Of a stretch of 64,000 bases of DNA, positions 13,201 through 24,830 are shown in pieces. The notes beneath the pieces were generated by a model. The model saw nothing but the letters and a program-made list of their open reading frames with translations, made no database searches and was not told the origin of the DNA. A program made the position numbers and the translations under genes. The stretch spans positions 1,471,199 to 1,535,198 of the forward strand of contig CM074809.1 in the NCBI GenBank assembly GCA_037447605.1. Direction: 5' to 3'. The DNA comes from Zygnema circumcarinatum. Its lineage: Eukaryota > Streptophyta > Zygnematophyceae > Zygnematales > Zygnemataceae. Each line of letters opens with the position of its first letter. Position 1 is the first letter of the stretch.

Positions 13201-14114
13201 TGGAGGGCAAGCGAGACATATGCTGACGAACCTGCAAAAAAAACGAAAAAAGGCTTAGAAAAAAATAAAATCTGGGAGAAATACATGAGGGGAGATGGGA
13301 AAAGGTTGAAAGGGAAGGAAGAGAAGGGTGGATGGGAGAGGAAAAAGGGAGACAAGGAGACCGTAAGTGATGGGAAAAGGGAGGAAGAGAATGACGAGGA
13401 GACAGCAGGATAGAATGGAAAGAGGGTTGAGGAAAACAATGAGCACAGAGAAAAGGAAGAAGGGAGAAGCGAGTGGTAAGCGGCGAGAGAGTTAAGTAAA
13501 GAGAGCGTGGGAAAGGGACGGGAGGGCGAGACATGGAAAGCAAAATGAAAATAGAGTGATGAGGTGGGAGAGAAGGGGCAACCCTAAAAGTCTCCCAGAA
13601 CCAGCTCGACAACCCTACGACCCACAAATTCAAATAGAAGAAAACAGCATACCTGCTCCAAATAAGCAAGGCTGGGTCCCTGTTTCCGCATCAAAGTGCA
13701 CATCCTTCCGAGCGCTGCCCGCTTTAGCGCTTTGCATCGGTACAAAGAATCTCCATACTTCAGCAGTCGAACGTAATCTTTTGATATTCTATCGACCAAG
13801 TTTCTCGCAGTATTCACTTGTCCGAGCGCCAGCTTGTAATGATCCTTGTCGTACAGCACGTTCAACAAGTCTCCGTAAAACGGATGCACGTCATCGAGGC
13901 GCGGGAAGTCGTCAATAATGGTGGTCATCTTGTCATGGAAGGTTGATTGCGTGAATTTCACCTTCCGCATATAAAATTGTCGGATGCGGTTGATTGCTGA
14001 ACCCTTGTGGATGACAGTTGGGGTTTGGCGCTGCGTCTTGGAGAGAACAATGTCTACAAAATCCTTTGAAGAAGGCACTATTCTAATCTGCTTAAAATTG
14101 TACTGGACCACCAT
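10275..14114 (-). CDS. NOG1: Nucleolar GTP-binding protein 1 (60S ribosome biogenesis GTPase)
   Basis: Six exons (14114-13653, 13231-13037, 12518-12345, 11848-11492, 11287-10947, 10776-10275) give 676 residues; plant NOG1 is about 670. NOG1 is a nucleolar Obg/TRAFAC GTPase required for maturation of pre-60S ribosomal particles. The N-terminal helical domain starts [16 protein letters not shown]. The G1/P-loop is [10 protein letters not shown]3 is DTPG, G4 is CNKTD, and the conserved [15 protein letters not shown] lies between them. A glutamate-rich stretch ([20 protein letters not shown]) is followed by a basic C-terminal tail with [15 protein letters not shown] and repeated Lys clusters, typical of nucleolar localisation and RNA contact. 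All junctions are GT-AG and in phase. Two telo-box-like motifs lie upstream on the minus-strand promoter side (14227-14236, 14471-14480). Identification is very firm. Confidence 0.96.
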
Positions 14115-14226
14115 GATGCCCTGAGGAGCTTTCAGAGTTTAAGGTTTCTAGGGAGTTTATTATTTCAAAGTTGATCACAGGTTTCAGAGGTTTAAGATAC
14201 TCAGGAGATAGTGCGATTTGGAGGCC

Positions 14227-14480
14227 TAACCCTAAATCTCAACCTGCTTTAGCACAGTGGGAGAAGCAAATGGTGGTTTCGTTTCCTCTCTCTCCAGCTC
14301 TCCCTACATTCCCTTCTCCCTCCTCCCTCCCTCCCTCTCGCTCCTGGGTGCTCTGCTTCCCTCGCCCCTCCCTCACCTCCCCTCCCTCTCGCCTCCACTC
14401 TCTCTCCCTCTCTCCCTCTGTCCCCCCACTCCCACGCCGCCTCCCCTCCCCCCTCCTCCAGTACGCAGCCAAACCCTAAT
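14227..14480 (-). promoter_or_regulatory. NOG1 upstream region: two telo-box-like motifs and a CT-rich tract
   Basis: AACCCTAAA-like words occur at 14227-14236 and 14471-14480, about 110 and 360 bases before the NOG1 start codon. Between them, 14281-14460 is almost pure C/T on the + strand (GA on the transcribed side). Telo-boxes (AAACCCTA) are known from promoters of plant ribosomal-protein and translation genes. That they control NOG1 here is inference. Confidence 0.45.
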
Positions 14481-14908
14481 CGCCTGCGCTCTTTGGATTT
14501 GGAAGCGCCACTTGACGGGCAGAAAGAAACATTTTCAGCCGGGTCCGTTTGTGCGTCGGCAGGCCCAAAATAAAATTCATTGCGTGCATCTCACGCCTTT
14601 GCGCCCAATCGGACGGCTGAAATCAGCCGAGAGAGGCCGAAACAAATCCAACTCCGCAGACCTCTGGCATTTAAAACGTTTTGAATCGCTTTTTTTGTTT
14701 TCGGGCAGGGCGGACCCCGCCGCCACCACACTGCTGCTTCGGCCGCCATTGCGGCGCTCCACGTGCGGCTATATGTGCAGAAAACGTTGCGCAGTTTCAC
14801 AGGTACATGAACAAGACAGTAACTTTAATTGTACCTTAACACTAACTCTCGCATAGACATCGCTTATAATGAACCATCCTCGAAGAGCCGCTTTGCCTCC
14901 GAAAGAGC

Positions 14909-15354
14909 GCTGCCAGTAGGGTTGGGGGCACGGGGCACGGGCATGCCCGGGGGGGGGGCATGCCCCCCATTTTTGACCGTCCGTGCCCGGGGCACGCCTC
15001 CAAAAATTTTCCCCATATATTTCGTGCCCCCCCGTGCCCCCTGTCACGTGACGCTTACCTCGTACGACCAGGCCCGGGCCGGTGACGATTGTTGTGTTGA
15101 GTACTGTCCGTACTTTTCATATTTTCCCGTACATGTGTACCTTTATCCGTACGTTTAGTACATTCATCTGTACTTTCTGTACCTTCATTCGTACCGTTTT
15201 TAAAATAGTATATTCTTTTTGGGGCCGATTTGAATTGCTCAATGCAGTCACGTCACGGGGCACGAAAAAGGGGCATGCCCCCCCCCCTTGGGGGGGGGCA
15301 CGTGCCCCTGGGCACGGGTCGGAGGGGGACCGTGCCCCCAACCCTAGCTGCCAG
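14909..15354. mobile_element. Non-autonomous hAT-type element (MITE), 430 bp, with 8-bp target duplication
   Basis: The element runs from 14917 to 15346. Its ends are perfect 17-bp terminal inverted repeats: TAGGGTTGGGGGCACGG on the left and the exact reverse complement on the right. The 8 bases before it (GCTGCCAG, 14909-14916) are repeated exactly after it (15347-15354). An 8-bp target duplication with a TAGGG-type end fits the hAT superfamily. There is no transposase frame. Inside, next to both ends, lie G/C-rich palindromic blocks around GCATGCCC, and the centre holds imperfect repeats of CGTAC/TTCGTAC words. The copy sits between the NOG1 and Fe-SOD promoters, ending 58 bases before the proposed Fe-SOD start codon. 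Confidence 0.88.
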
Positions 15355-15404
15355 GTGTCGCGCGGGCCTGGGCTGGCGGAGGGAGCTTGAGGGAGGCGGC
15401 AGCC

Positions 15405-18400
15405 ATGGCGGAAGCGTGCCTGCGAGCTCCGGAGAGGCTTCCCTTTGGCTCCCTTTACAGCGCTCAAGAGCGGGGCAGAGTGCGCGGTTCGGTGAGCCAC
15501 TGCCTTGAGTGTGATGTGCTCTACTGTGAGGGCAGGGAGGGCAGGAGCAGGTGCAGAGGCTGCAGTAGTTCTTCCCTGCTGGGCCACTTGTATGGCTTTT
15601 GTTTCTCTGTGTGAGCTTCAGGGTGAAGAATCAAGAGCTCGGAGATGTTAGGCGAGGCCAGGGGATTGAGTTTGGAGAATTGGAAGCTGCTGGGAATTGG
15701 GTGGCTTCAGCCGTTACTCAAATAATTTTGCTTTTAAGCCGAAAATATAGAATTAATTCACTAACGAATTGCTTCAGAATGCAGCAGTGGTCCGAGCCTT
15801 GTGCCCGTTTGAGGGTTCAGGGTTCCAATTCTCAGGAATTGAGGAGAGTATTTTGCTTGCGTCATTTGAGGGCGTCCTTTAGTTGCAACTGGTAAAATTG
15901 ATAAGTTTTACATCGATGAATTTCCAAAGCAATGAATTATTGGCCTCGTTTTCTTGAAAGAATGACCTTTACCTGTCCTGCTCGTGTCACTTCCTTCAGG
16001 GGCACTGGCAAGTTAAGCCCTTGAAACGGAACGTCGTAGTCTCCAGCATTAAGCACAGCGCAAGCCCACCTTTGTACTCCACTGTAAGGATGAGCTAGGA
16101 GGTGATTCTTCCTTTCCTGGGGCTGGAATCTGACGTTTCTCGCTTGTTGCCGACGCATTATGTGCATTTCTGGAGTAGCAAAAGGAGGCTCCTTTGATTC
16201 TACTGTCTGTATAAATGAGCTGAATTCCATTGCTCCTTTTCCGGTGCTTGTGTATTTTCTATTGTGATTTTTGAGTGAGGCTTTATTTTGAGGGACGGTA
16301 AGGAACCTCACTTTTTGTCTGGGAATTCTATTCAGGATGCTCTTGAGCCCCATATGAGCAAAAGGGCTGTGGAGGTTCATTATGAGAAACATCACAAGGG
16401 GTACGCAGATAAACTTAATGACCAATTAGAAGGGAGTAGTTCACTTCAGCAACTCACTTTGGAGGAGCTTGTGAAACACGCTTATAATCATGGCAATCCT
16501 TTGCCGTGCTTCAACAACGCCAGTCAAGTGAGTATTGGCCCCTTAATCATTGTAATGTACATGTCGCGTTGGTTAGCTTGTCGTGGTGCAGATCGATGCA
16601 GCGTCTGAGTGTTGAGCAGGAAGGGGTTTCCACTGGCCAGACTTTACGCTTGATTATACTACTTCTATTTTTTTACTACCAAGTTTCATGGTCATAATTA
16701 AATTCTTGAAGTTGTCAAAACTTGTCCTTTAAACATGTTTTTGCACGGTGAGACTTTTTATGAAATTATGATTTTCGCTCTTGACTGTGATTTCAAAATG
16801 GACCCTGAAAGTGGGAGTTTAGGAACATATATTTTCGCTTTTCTTTTATTTGGGGACTTTGATAATTGCTGTTGTATGTTTAGCATAGTCTTCCTATCTC
16901 ACTTTGGACATGAATTACCCTGAAGGCGAGTGGCAGGGCAGTAGAGGCTGATAGAGAGAAGGCCCTGCACTCTTGCAGGTGTGGAACCATGACTTCTTCT
17001 GGCAATCCATGGAGCCTGGAGGAGGAGGTAGACCGGAAGGGGAATTGCTCTCCCTTATTGAGCGCGATTTTGGATCGTTTGAGAATCTCATAAGTGACTT
17101 TAAAAAGGCAGCATCGTCGCAATTCGGAGCAGGCTGGACATGGCTATCGAGTGAGTGCTGCATTGGATGGTGAAATGTGCTCTGAGGTGAAAATTCTGGA
17201 AATGGGCTAGTAGTGGTTTCAGGTTGGAAGGGTTGCAAACGCCTGTGATGGGTGAGCCTCTGATTTGCGCTTCTGTGATATGTGCCTTTCCCTCCAGTTT
17301 TATCTGCAGCTGGGTATTTCTGGAAACCCTGAACTCTCTCTTCCATTTGCTCTACTGTATCATGCTTCGCTGATACGGCAGAATTAGAAAATGGTGAATG
17401 CTTCTCATTGCTCCCTGAACTAGTACCAATTTTCAATGCGTTGTCAGCTTTTACTGATTTGAGCGATGGCACATGTTCAATGCGTGGAGACCAGTCAAAC
17501 CAACAGATGTCGTCCCGGACTACTTCTATCGAGCCCCCCGCGTGTTGGCGGGCCGACGTGAGTGCATCTCACTCCCCTTTGCATCGATTTGGGCTTTTTG
17601 GGGCTCAAAAAATCTTGAAATTGCTTAACCGGGAAGCTTGCAGAAGTTGTGGACTAGTAAAGCATGTACCTGTGGCGGCTGTTTGGTGATTAGTTCCGAT
17701 GAAGGTCAAACAAAGGAATATAGGAGAGTCAAGCATAAGGGCAGAAATCGACACGAGGAAGTTCAATGCAGGATCAGTTTTCCAGAGGTAGTAGGCCGAA
17801 GTGGCCGCTCGTTCTAAGTTCCATGAGTTGAGACGATGGGAGATGGAGCGGAGTGATAGTTATGAATGAGTTGGAGCATCTCAAACGCATCCTTCTCTGT
17901 CTGTCCAAACATAAATGGAACTTGTTGCATTATCAGTAGACTTGCCGCTTGAACTCAGTCTGGAAGCTGATGGAAAGAAGATGTGGGGGTGTTGACAGCG
18001 GATGAAAGGGTGAAAATAGGACGCCTGGTGGTGGAGAATACGCCAAATGCCATCAATCCTCTTATATGGGGCCACTTGGTATGATGCCCTTTGTCGTTAA
18101 ACATGGCTGAGGACGAATAAGGACATGCATGTTTGTTGCTGTTAGAATGCTGCTGCAAAACCCAACTATAGGGCCCTTTGGCTTTATAAAATGTTGCCGT
18201 TTTTGCTTTAATTCTTCGTACCGTTTCCTTTTTGTAAGTTTGTTTACCTGACTAAGACCTGCGTGGAAAGCATAGATTCGGGTAGACTGAGGTACTTACC
18301 ATGTGAAAATTCTGTGCGGGACATGTTTTGGTTTCTTATGCTGGACCTCTGGTGATGGGGATACAGCCTCTTCTCACAATCGATGTGTGGGAGGTGAGCT

Positions 18401-19581
18401 TCGCCCAACTTCTAGTGGCCATTTTCAAATGGGGAGGTTCTTTTGAAGTTTCTCCATGTTGTTTATGGCGACAATGCTTGGTCCATGAGCCGCTTGAATG
18501 CCTAAATAGGAATTGTCGCAGAAATAGGCAATGTTTTATATTATGAAGTAGGCGAAAGGCTTGTTTTTTAAGGATTGAAGGTCAGGAATGGCAAGCCGGA
18601 AGAACAACAGCAATCTGACTGCTGGTTAGGCAGCTGAGAGGTTAAGAAGCTAACTGTCGACTTAATTTCCTTGCTGCCTCTTCTGGTGCATGTGCGGCGA
18701 ACGAATTCATTGCAGCATGCATATTACCTCGACCACCTGGTATGAGTGCTCATCCTTCTCAAATGAAACATGCCTACATGTTAGATTTGATGAATAAGAC
18801 TTTAGAATTTGGCTGAACAGCTATCGTAGGTATATGGTTGGGGTGAGCGAGACGGAGAATGTGTTATGTTCTTTGCTCCGTCGATTTAATGTAACACAAT
18901 TGGAAATCAAGGAGGGGTATCTCAGGCATCTCAAATTTAAAGGGGCGTTGCCCAGAAAAAGGTAGTTAGAATGGATTGGGGAAATTATGCTCCTTTGCCT
19001 TCTTCGTTTTCTAATGATTCATGAAAATGAATGGATCATCATTTCTTGTGAGCCCGTGAGTACGTTGAGGCAAGTTAGTGCAGTGGTGTGCTAGAAAGGG
19101 CTTGGAATAAGCGTTACGTCATGCGGTCCTCCATAGTTGTGCTGTATACAGCCAATGCTTCAACTTCTCCGATATTTGGAGACACTGTAAGGCTTTGATG
19201 GAGTTACATGTGTGTCTTTTGAGCGCATCCCAACTTCCAACTTTATATGTGGTCGTACGGTTGCAGAATGGACGAACTGTGTACATTGATAAGTTCCTGG
19301 AGAGCCTTGTGTCGTGGAAAGCAGCATCGGCAAGGTTGCAAAGAGCAAAGAATTTTATATCGATGGAGGAGCAAGTATACGAAGACGAGGATGATGGAAT
19401 GACAGATGCGGAGTGGTTGGCAGTTCATGTAAACGACAGGGCGGCGAAGAGAAAGTCAGAAGAGCAGGAGCAGGCTGAGGCGGAGAAGGTGGCTGCGGAG
19501 AGAGCAAAGAGTAAGAAGAACGCGGTTGCCTCAAAGGGCTACGCCATGTACGACGAGGAGGACGAAGGGGACGAGGAGTAG
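15405..19581 (+). CDS. FSD2: Plastid Fe-superoxide dismutase, FSD2/PAP9 type
   Basis: Eight exons (15405-15491, 16000-16083, 16336-16527, 16979-17150, 17999-18078, 18367-18393, 18716-18739, 19267-19581) join in frame to 326 residues. The enzyme converts superoxide to oxygen and hydrogen peroxide. The first two exons encode a Ser/Arg-rich presumed plastid transit peptide. Iron ligands are visible in [16 protein letters not shown] and the Asp and His of DVWEHAYY, the last motif being split between exons 6 and 7. Two exons are tiny (27 and 24 bases). After the SOD fold ([12 protein letters not shown]) comes a charged tail of about 75 residues, acidic then Lys/Glu-rich, ending DEEDEGDEE. Arabidopsis FSD2/PAP9, a plastid RNA polymerase-associated protein, also has an acidic tail. 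The PAP role is therefore likely but inferred. AATAAA follows at 19640-19645. Confidence 0.93.
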
Positions 19582-19639
19582 CTTAGTCGAGTACATCACC
19601 CTGTAAAATCCCCAGTTCGTTTAACGAAGAATTTTTTTC

Positions 19640-19645
19640 AATAAA
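19640..19645 (+). terminator. Putative polyadenylation signal AATAAA
   Basis: The hexamer lies about 60 bases after the Fe-SOD stop codon, a normal distance for a plant 3' UTR. Confidence 0.5.
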
Positions 19646-20970
19646 GCGTTTCTACTCGTTCAATCTTTTCCATTTACATGAGTGCACGTGATGATTAGTG
19701 AGGAAACTTCTAGCTTAAAAGTCCTGACAGAAACATCGTGATCGGTATTTTGACGTTCGGTTCGAAGCAAAGAGTTCCTGCGTGGCTGCTTCAGTTAAGC
19801 TTTCTTTTGCACTATGGAAACGCTTGCTTGAAAACGGCATACGCAACATTCTTTGCACTTGTAGAATGGCTGCTCCTAATGTCTAAATCTAACATCACAA
19901 GGGAATGTCGGTAGCATTCGTGGCCCATAGTCAATTGCCTGGCAACTTGCCACATTCACACGAATCGTCAATGTTATCTTTCGATATGCGCTTCAACCAC
20001 CTGTCTTTACGAGAGCTGATGAAAAAGGAGTCTATTTCAGTCTCATCTAGTTTCTCGACATTCCACCTTTTCCTCAGATCCCCCATTTCCTTTCTTCATT
20101 TCTAAGTGGGCCCCCAAGTATTGTGTCAGTCATTACAACCGCTCCACCATATGCATGCGCAGCCATGACCCCATGACCCCACGACCCCATCCATGGCGAG
20201 CTCCACTTTCACATGTCGCGGAAACGGACCCTCGCCTCCGCCCCGTCCCCTTCCGGCTCACTCCACTCGTCCGTACGGTCTTGTCCTGCGCGTGTCGCGA
20301 TTCGAACCCGCGCCGCGCGGTCGGCGCGGAGGCCGCCAGCCAACCGCTTGCAACCGCCGGCCTTGCAACCTCTCCGGCTCGGCGCGCAGCGGCCCCGCTC
20401 CAGCGCTTGCAGGCCCGCGCCCTGCGAGATGAGGCAGCTCCACTCCGCGCAAAAGTGTGATAGTTTGAGATATTTTGGGGATATTTGTAGAGTTTTTCTT
20501 TCTCAAACGTTAGTTGAATCGAGGGACCAGAGGGCTTTAGAGTATGGTATAAGATTCTGCAAATGCAGCAGAGGGCTCCCAGGGAGGAGGATGCCGTTGA
20601 ATTTTCTTGTTTTGGAAATAGGTTTTTAGGTGAAATAATGCAGTGGCAGCTGTACAGTTCGTATTCATCCTTTCGTGCTTTTCGAATCGCAGGCGCTTTT
20701 TTTTTGGGAGGCAATGTACATTATACACCAGTGAAGTGCTTAATTGCGAATGCTAGAACCTATGGGCACCTCACCAACCATTGCATGTAGATTTACAGGC
20801 TGAGTGACTTTCGATCTGTACATTAGCTTTCGCCTCCAATTATTTCCATCGGCGACAGTGACAGAGAATTTGTGGAAACTGGCGCGAGTCGCTCTTCGCA
20901 AGGGCGTTTCCCTTGATCAGATAGCTGCTCTGTGCATCCACCTCCTCCCCCTCTTCTTGCCTTTGGCCTC
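19646..20970. other. Intergenic spacer with a GC-rich island, no gene seen
   Basis: An AT-rich left part is followed by a sharply GC-rich block at about 20160-20450, which begins with tandem ATGACCCC words and contains CGTACGG and CGCGCG-type words. The block gives open frames on both strands that look like composition effects. A TTCGAAT word near 20300 on the minus strand suggested a tRNA T-loop but has no paired stem. The right end should hold the promoter of the next gene. Confidence 0.45.
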
Positions 20971-23900
20971 ATGGGCTCCACTTTTGGAGACTGCAGCATT
21001 TCTCCACCCGCATTGTCGCCAGCAGCGACGGAGATGACAGGGAGCTCGTCGCCTACTCATCGCTTGGTGGCATTGTCTCCCAATAATAGCAGTGGGGACC
21101 ACAGCTCAGACTCCACTGAGGTCAGTGGTCTTGCTAGCAAAGAGTGGAAACTCTTTTTTTTCTGCCCTTTTTTCATTATTTTTGTTTGGGAGGTGGCCAG
21201 TCGGAAGCTTAAATCAGTCTCGTTGAAAAAATCCAGTTCGAATTGCTGGACACGAGTTGGCATTACAGCGACCTTTTCTAATATTGACTGGCTGCCCACT
21301 GAACAACATCTTCAAAAGCGTAGTTTCGTTTTTGTCGACGTGGCATATTGCAATCAATCAAGTAAATAGCTGTTTTCTTATGGCATTTTTGAAATCTACG
21401 GTGTGTGGATATGTGATGCTTGGAAGTCCCTGAGCAGATGTTTTGCAACCAGCAGTCTTAAATTCTAAGCCATTTCCTTACAGGCCTTCCGACCATTGTC
21501 GGCTGGGGGGGTGCATCTTTGAGCGAAACCATGGCATGAAAGCAATTCATAACATAGGACGAACGAAAAGGGATCACAGTGCTAGAGGAGGGTGTTAGAG
21601 AACGTGCTATCAGATCTTTTGTATTATCGCATTGCTTATATGTGTAGCTTCATTCTGTGTGGGTTCATTGCCCGACACAATGACGAAACTGCGTCGAAAT
21701 TGACGGCGCACCCTGTCATTGCGCGTGCAGATGCTCTCGATACTTGGCGGAAAAGCTTCTTGCCGGCGCAAATTTGTGATTCACGTCCAGCTAGTCGACG
21801 AATTGGTGCGAAAATTCTGGCAGTTTGACAATGCTGTTAGACCTTCCGCTTGACAGTGCAACACAGTCGACATTAGAAACTCTTCATGAGTGCAACAGGA
21901 ATATATTATAATCTCAGTTTTTCTAGTAATCCCCATAGTGAGTCGAGGCGTGACTGGCTGTCCCTTTTTACGAACCACCTCTCCGGGGCATGCTGTGGGT
22001 TTGCAGGGCAAGCTCGTCCAGAGGGACCTGCCGCTCACTGCCTCCCTTATGTACGCTTGCGACCGGAGGTGAGCCATGCTCCCTCATGAACACAGCGCTT
22101 CTTATCTTTATCGTGGCAGTGCAGGTCTCAGATTTGGAAGTAAAGTTGCGACTTTCAACCCCAGCGCGCATGGTCTGATTTAGGCAAGTGAACGGGAATT
22201 GGTTGGGGCAGTCCCGTCAAGGTGGAGCCCGGCCAGACTGCGGTAGAACCTCCGCTATTCACAACATTCAACGGTGTTGAGTTTCCATCTCACGCAAGAC
22301 CAACTCAGATGGTTGCAGGTCTGTACGCGAGCGTGATGTGTTCTTCGCTGAACGTATTGCATTCGTTAATTTTAAATAAGATTAGCATCTCGTTGGTGGA
22401 GAATAGAAAGCCAATCTTCTTCTGCTGGGGGGCTCGAGCAGGGCGCGCAACATTCAGGCTAGCAATATCCGTCCTGTCTTCAAAATGCGAAAACCGTCTC
22501 TTCACCGTCTGCTTTACTCCCGCAGCCCCCGAGCATTTGGCAAACGCAGCATCCCTGCCGATTTCCTGCTTCTCCGTGCCCATACGCAGGTGACGCATTT
22601 ACCCTGTCTGGATGTGATCAATGCAATGCAGGGAGTGAAAAGAACAAGGTGCCGTATTCCTCTTGTGCCTCTTCCAGCAGACACTTTGTAGGCAACAGGA
22701 GAAAACTCACTTGTCGCAAGGGGATCGCAGTAAAGGCATTTGTTGAGTATATAGCTTTGCACAACTGGTCTTTCAGCTGGTCGCTTGTCAGCCAGAAACT
22801 GACTTTTTCTGTGGTTAATTCAGCATTTCTCGCAAACGGTCGCGAACAGCCCCAATTACGAAGAAGCCATCTGCCCCTATCAGCAATGCGTCCACATCAG
22901 CAATATCCACGAATAGCAGGTCATCCTCTTCCCCCTAACCACTCCAAATCAAGACCTGCAAAACATCGTAACAATTCCACACCTTCAAACTGTCGTTGTG
23001 TTAACTTCCATACCCGACTCACTGCAGCTTCCACCCCTCTGCCGAAACTAGCGCTTCCCCCAAATCGGAGGCCAGGGGACCCCCCTATTGGACCATGCCC
23101 CCTATGGTCGCAAGAGAGAGCTGCGAAACCGCTAAACCGTTGGATGGCATCTCCTTCTCCTCCGTCCCTCACCTGCTTGCCGCCTCCCCCGAAGGAACCG
23201 CCCCCAGCCAAACCGGCGGAGCCGCGCCTCCTCTATGCTCACAGCCCCGCCAGCTGCAGTTCCTGCAGGACCCCCTCTCCCTGCAGGTGCTCGCCCAAGG
23301 AAGAGTAGTTTGTGGGAGAGAAAGTGGGAGTGAGAGGATTGCAACCTGCGTAGCGATTGAGAGAGTGTAGATGGCGGGCCGTTCATTGGGAGTACTGGCA
23401 GCGGTCTTTTTTGCTGACAGGTGTGAGAAATGTGCAGATGTCTCCGCCATCCGACGCTCGAGGGGGTCTATGGACGTCGCTGATGTCGGAGTTTCCGCTG
23501 AATGTGGGAGGGAACGACGAGCAGACGACCCCCCGTTCCAGCATGGCTTATATTACGAGCCAGGTGGCAACCCGCCACAGAGCGACAATGCAGGATGAGA
23601 ACTTAGTAGTGCCTTTAGACATGCTGAAAGTGCAAAACTCACAATGTCTAGTCGTTGATACGAGTGATTGCCTTCTAAGATAAGCTTAAAAAGCGCCAGA
23701 TCGTATCGAAAGTCTCAGTTCATGCAATCATCCACCTCAACTTCTGCAATCGGAATCTTGAGTTTTTTGACTGGAGTGCTGTGTTAAACTTTTGATGGGA
23801 GAACGTAGTGTTTCCACTGCTCAGTATGCTCGTTTATCAAGAGCTAAGTTCAGTTTGCATTTTCCTGCAGATGGCGCCACCCATTAGTGGAGTCGTGGCC

Positions 23901-24792
23901 GGCTTTGGAGTGAGGGATGACGTTTGGAAGAACCAATCTGCGGGGCCCTTTGGCTTTGAGACGCAGCGCTCTGCCGCCTCCGACCGCTCCACCGACGTCC
24001 ATAGACAGACCGCCTTTCCGCCCCTCAGTGAGTCCCACGCCTCCTTCCTGGCAGCCTCACCTTTTCCTCCCTAAGCCCCTAGTATGAATCCTGCTGCTTT
24101 CCTTCATGCATGTGGCTTCGGGAAGTCTTCTTAATGCAACAACTGGCGTCAAGTTTCCTGCAGGTACCACTCTGTTTGGAGCAATTCTCAGCCCTGGCGC
24201 CCTCTCACCTCCCGGTTTGACGCCGTTCGATCGCTCTGCACTACCTCCGGGTCCGTTCACTCTCACAGACGGGAGCAATTACCCCCCGCGGACCACCATG
24301 GCTGAAACTCCGCTCCTCCATTTGGCTTCCTACCTCCCAACAACCGACTTAGCCACTCCAGAGTCAGGCATCACCGCCTTGAATTCGCCTGAAGGTGGGT
24401 CCATTACGCTGTCGTCGGGCCTTAGAAGGGAGATCAGTCAAACAAAGGCAGCTGTGCTTCCGGAAGGCTCGGACTCCCCTGACAACCGCTGCTTTTCAGA
24501 CGGCACCATGGATTCTACGCTGTACAGAGAGCGCCCTTCCTTCCTGCACTCAGCCTTAGCAGCGCACGCCGACTCCTCTCAGCTGGGCTTCTCAGACTTC
24601 ACCTCTCTTCCCCCCTCCCCTCCGCGCGGTGACCCCCCTCCGGAGGCCCACCCGCCATTCTCTGCGAGGGAGGGCCCCTTCCTCCATCTCTCCGCCGCTC
24701 TGTCCCCCCTCGGCCGCGTCATGGCGCACTTTTCCCGCGAAGCCTTTCCCAGCGGCGAGGGGCCGCAGACCGTGCGCCGCGTGCGCGGCTGA
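20971..24792 (+). CDS. Ser/Pro-rich protein with a plant STAT-like (STATL) beta domain, no SH2
   Basis: Nine exons (20971-21120, 21731-21805, 22007-22068, 22212-22318, 22442-22589, 23028-23286, 23438-23563, 23871-24027, 24164-24792) give 570 residues with every phase matching. Residues about 60-170 form the recognisable part: RKFVIHVQLVDEL, GKLVQRDLPLTASLMYA, PPLFTTFNGVEFPSHARPT and GRATFRLAISVLSSKCENRLF. This segment is collinear with the region upstream of the linker-SH2 part of Arabidopsis At1g17040/At1g78540 (SH2 domain proteins A/B) as I remember them. The N-terminus (50 residues) and everything after residue 170 are Ser/Pro-rich and low in complexity (for example SPGALSPPGLTPF), and no SH2 motif is seen. 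A nuclear regulatory role is a guess. The first junction (21120 to 21731) is the least certain; an extra small exon near 21490 is possible. Confidence 0.6.
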
Positions 24793-24830
24793 GGGAGGGA
24801 GGGAGGGAGGGAGGGAGGGAGGGAGGGATA
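24793..24830. repeat. GGGA tetranucleotide run directly after a stop codon
   Basis: About nine GGGA units follow the stop codon of the STAT-like gene, so they lie in its presumed 3' UTR. The same motif forms the much larger array at 27908-28400. Confidence 0.85.

Noticed and set aside
16915-17472. Minus-strand open frame of 185 codons over an Fe-SOD exon and intron
   Set aside because: It overlaps a confirmed + strand exon and shows no family motif or splice support. Treated as a shadow frame.
18310-18366. Coding-like stretch reading GPLVMGIQ immediately before the 27-base Fe-SOD exon
   Set aside because: It resembles the SOD motif PLVW-G, but no AG acceptor opens this frame. The real NPLIWGHL is encoded by exon 17999-18078, whose phases fit. 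The resemblance is probably chance.
20280-20400. Possible tRNA on the minus strand (TTCGAAT loop)
   Set aside because: The bases around the loop do not pair as a T-stem and there is no anticodon or acceptor stem.
22830-23310. Pro-rich + strand frame over the STAT-like gene
   Set aside because: Only the alternative frame (YWTMPPMVARESC) joins its neighbours in phase and shows balanced composition. The Pro-rich frame ends in a stop without a useful donor.
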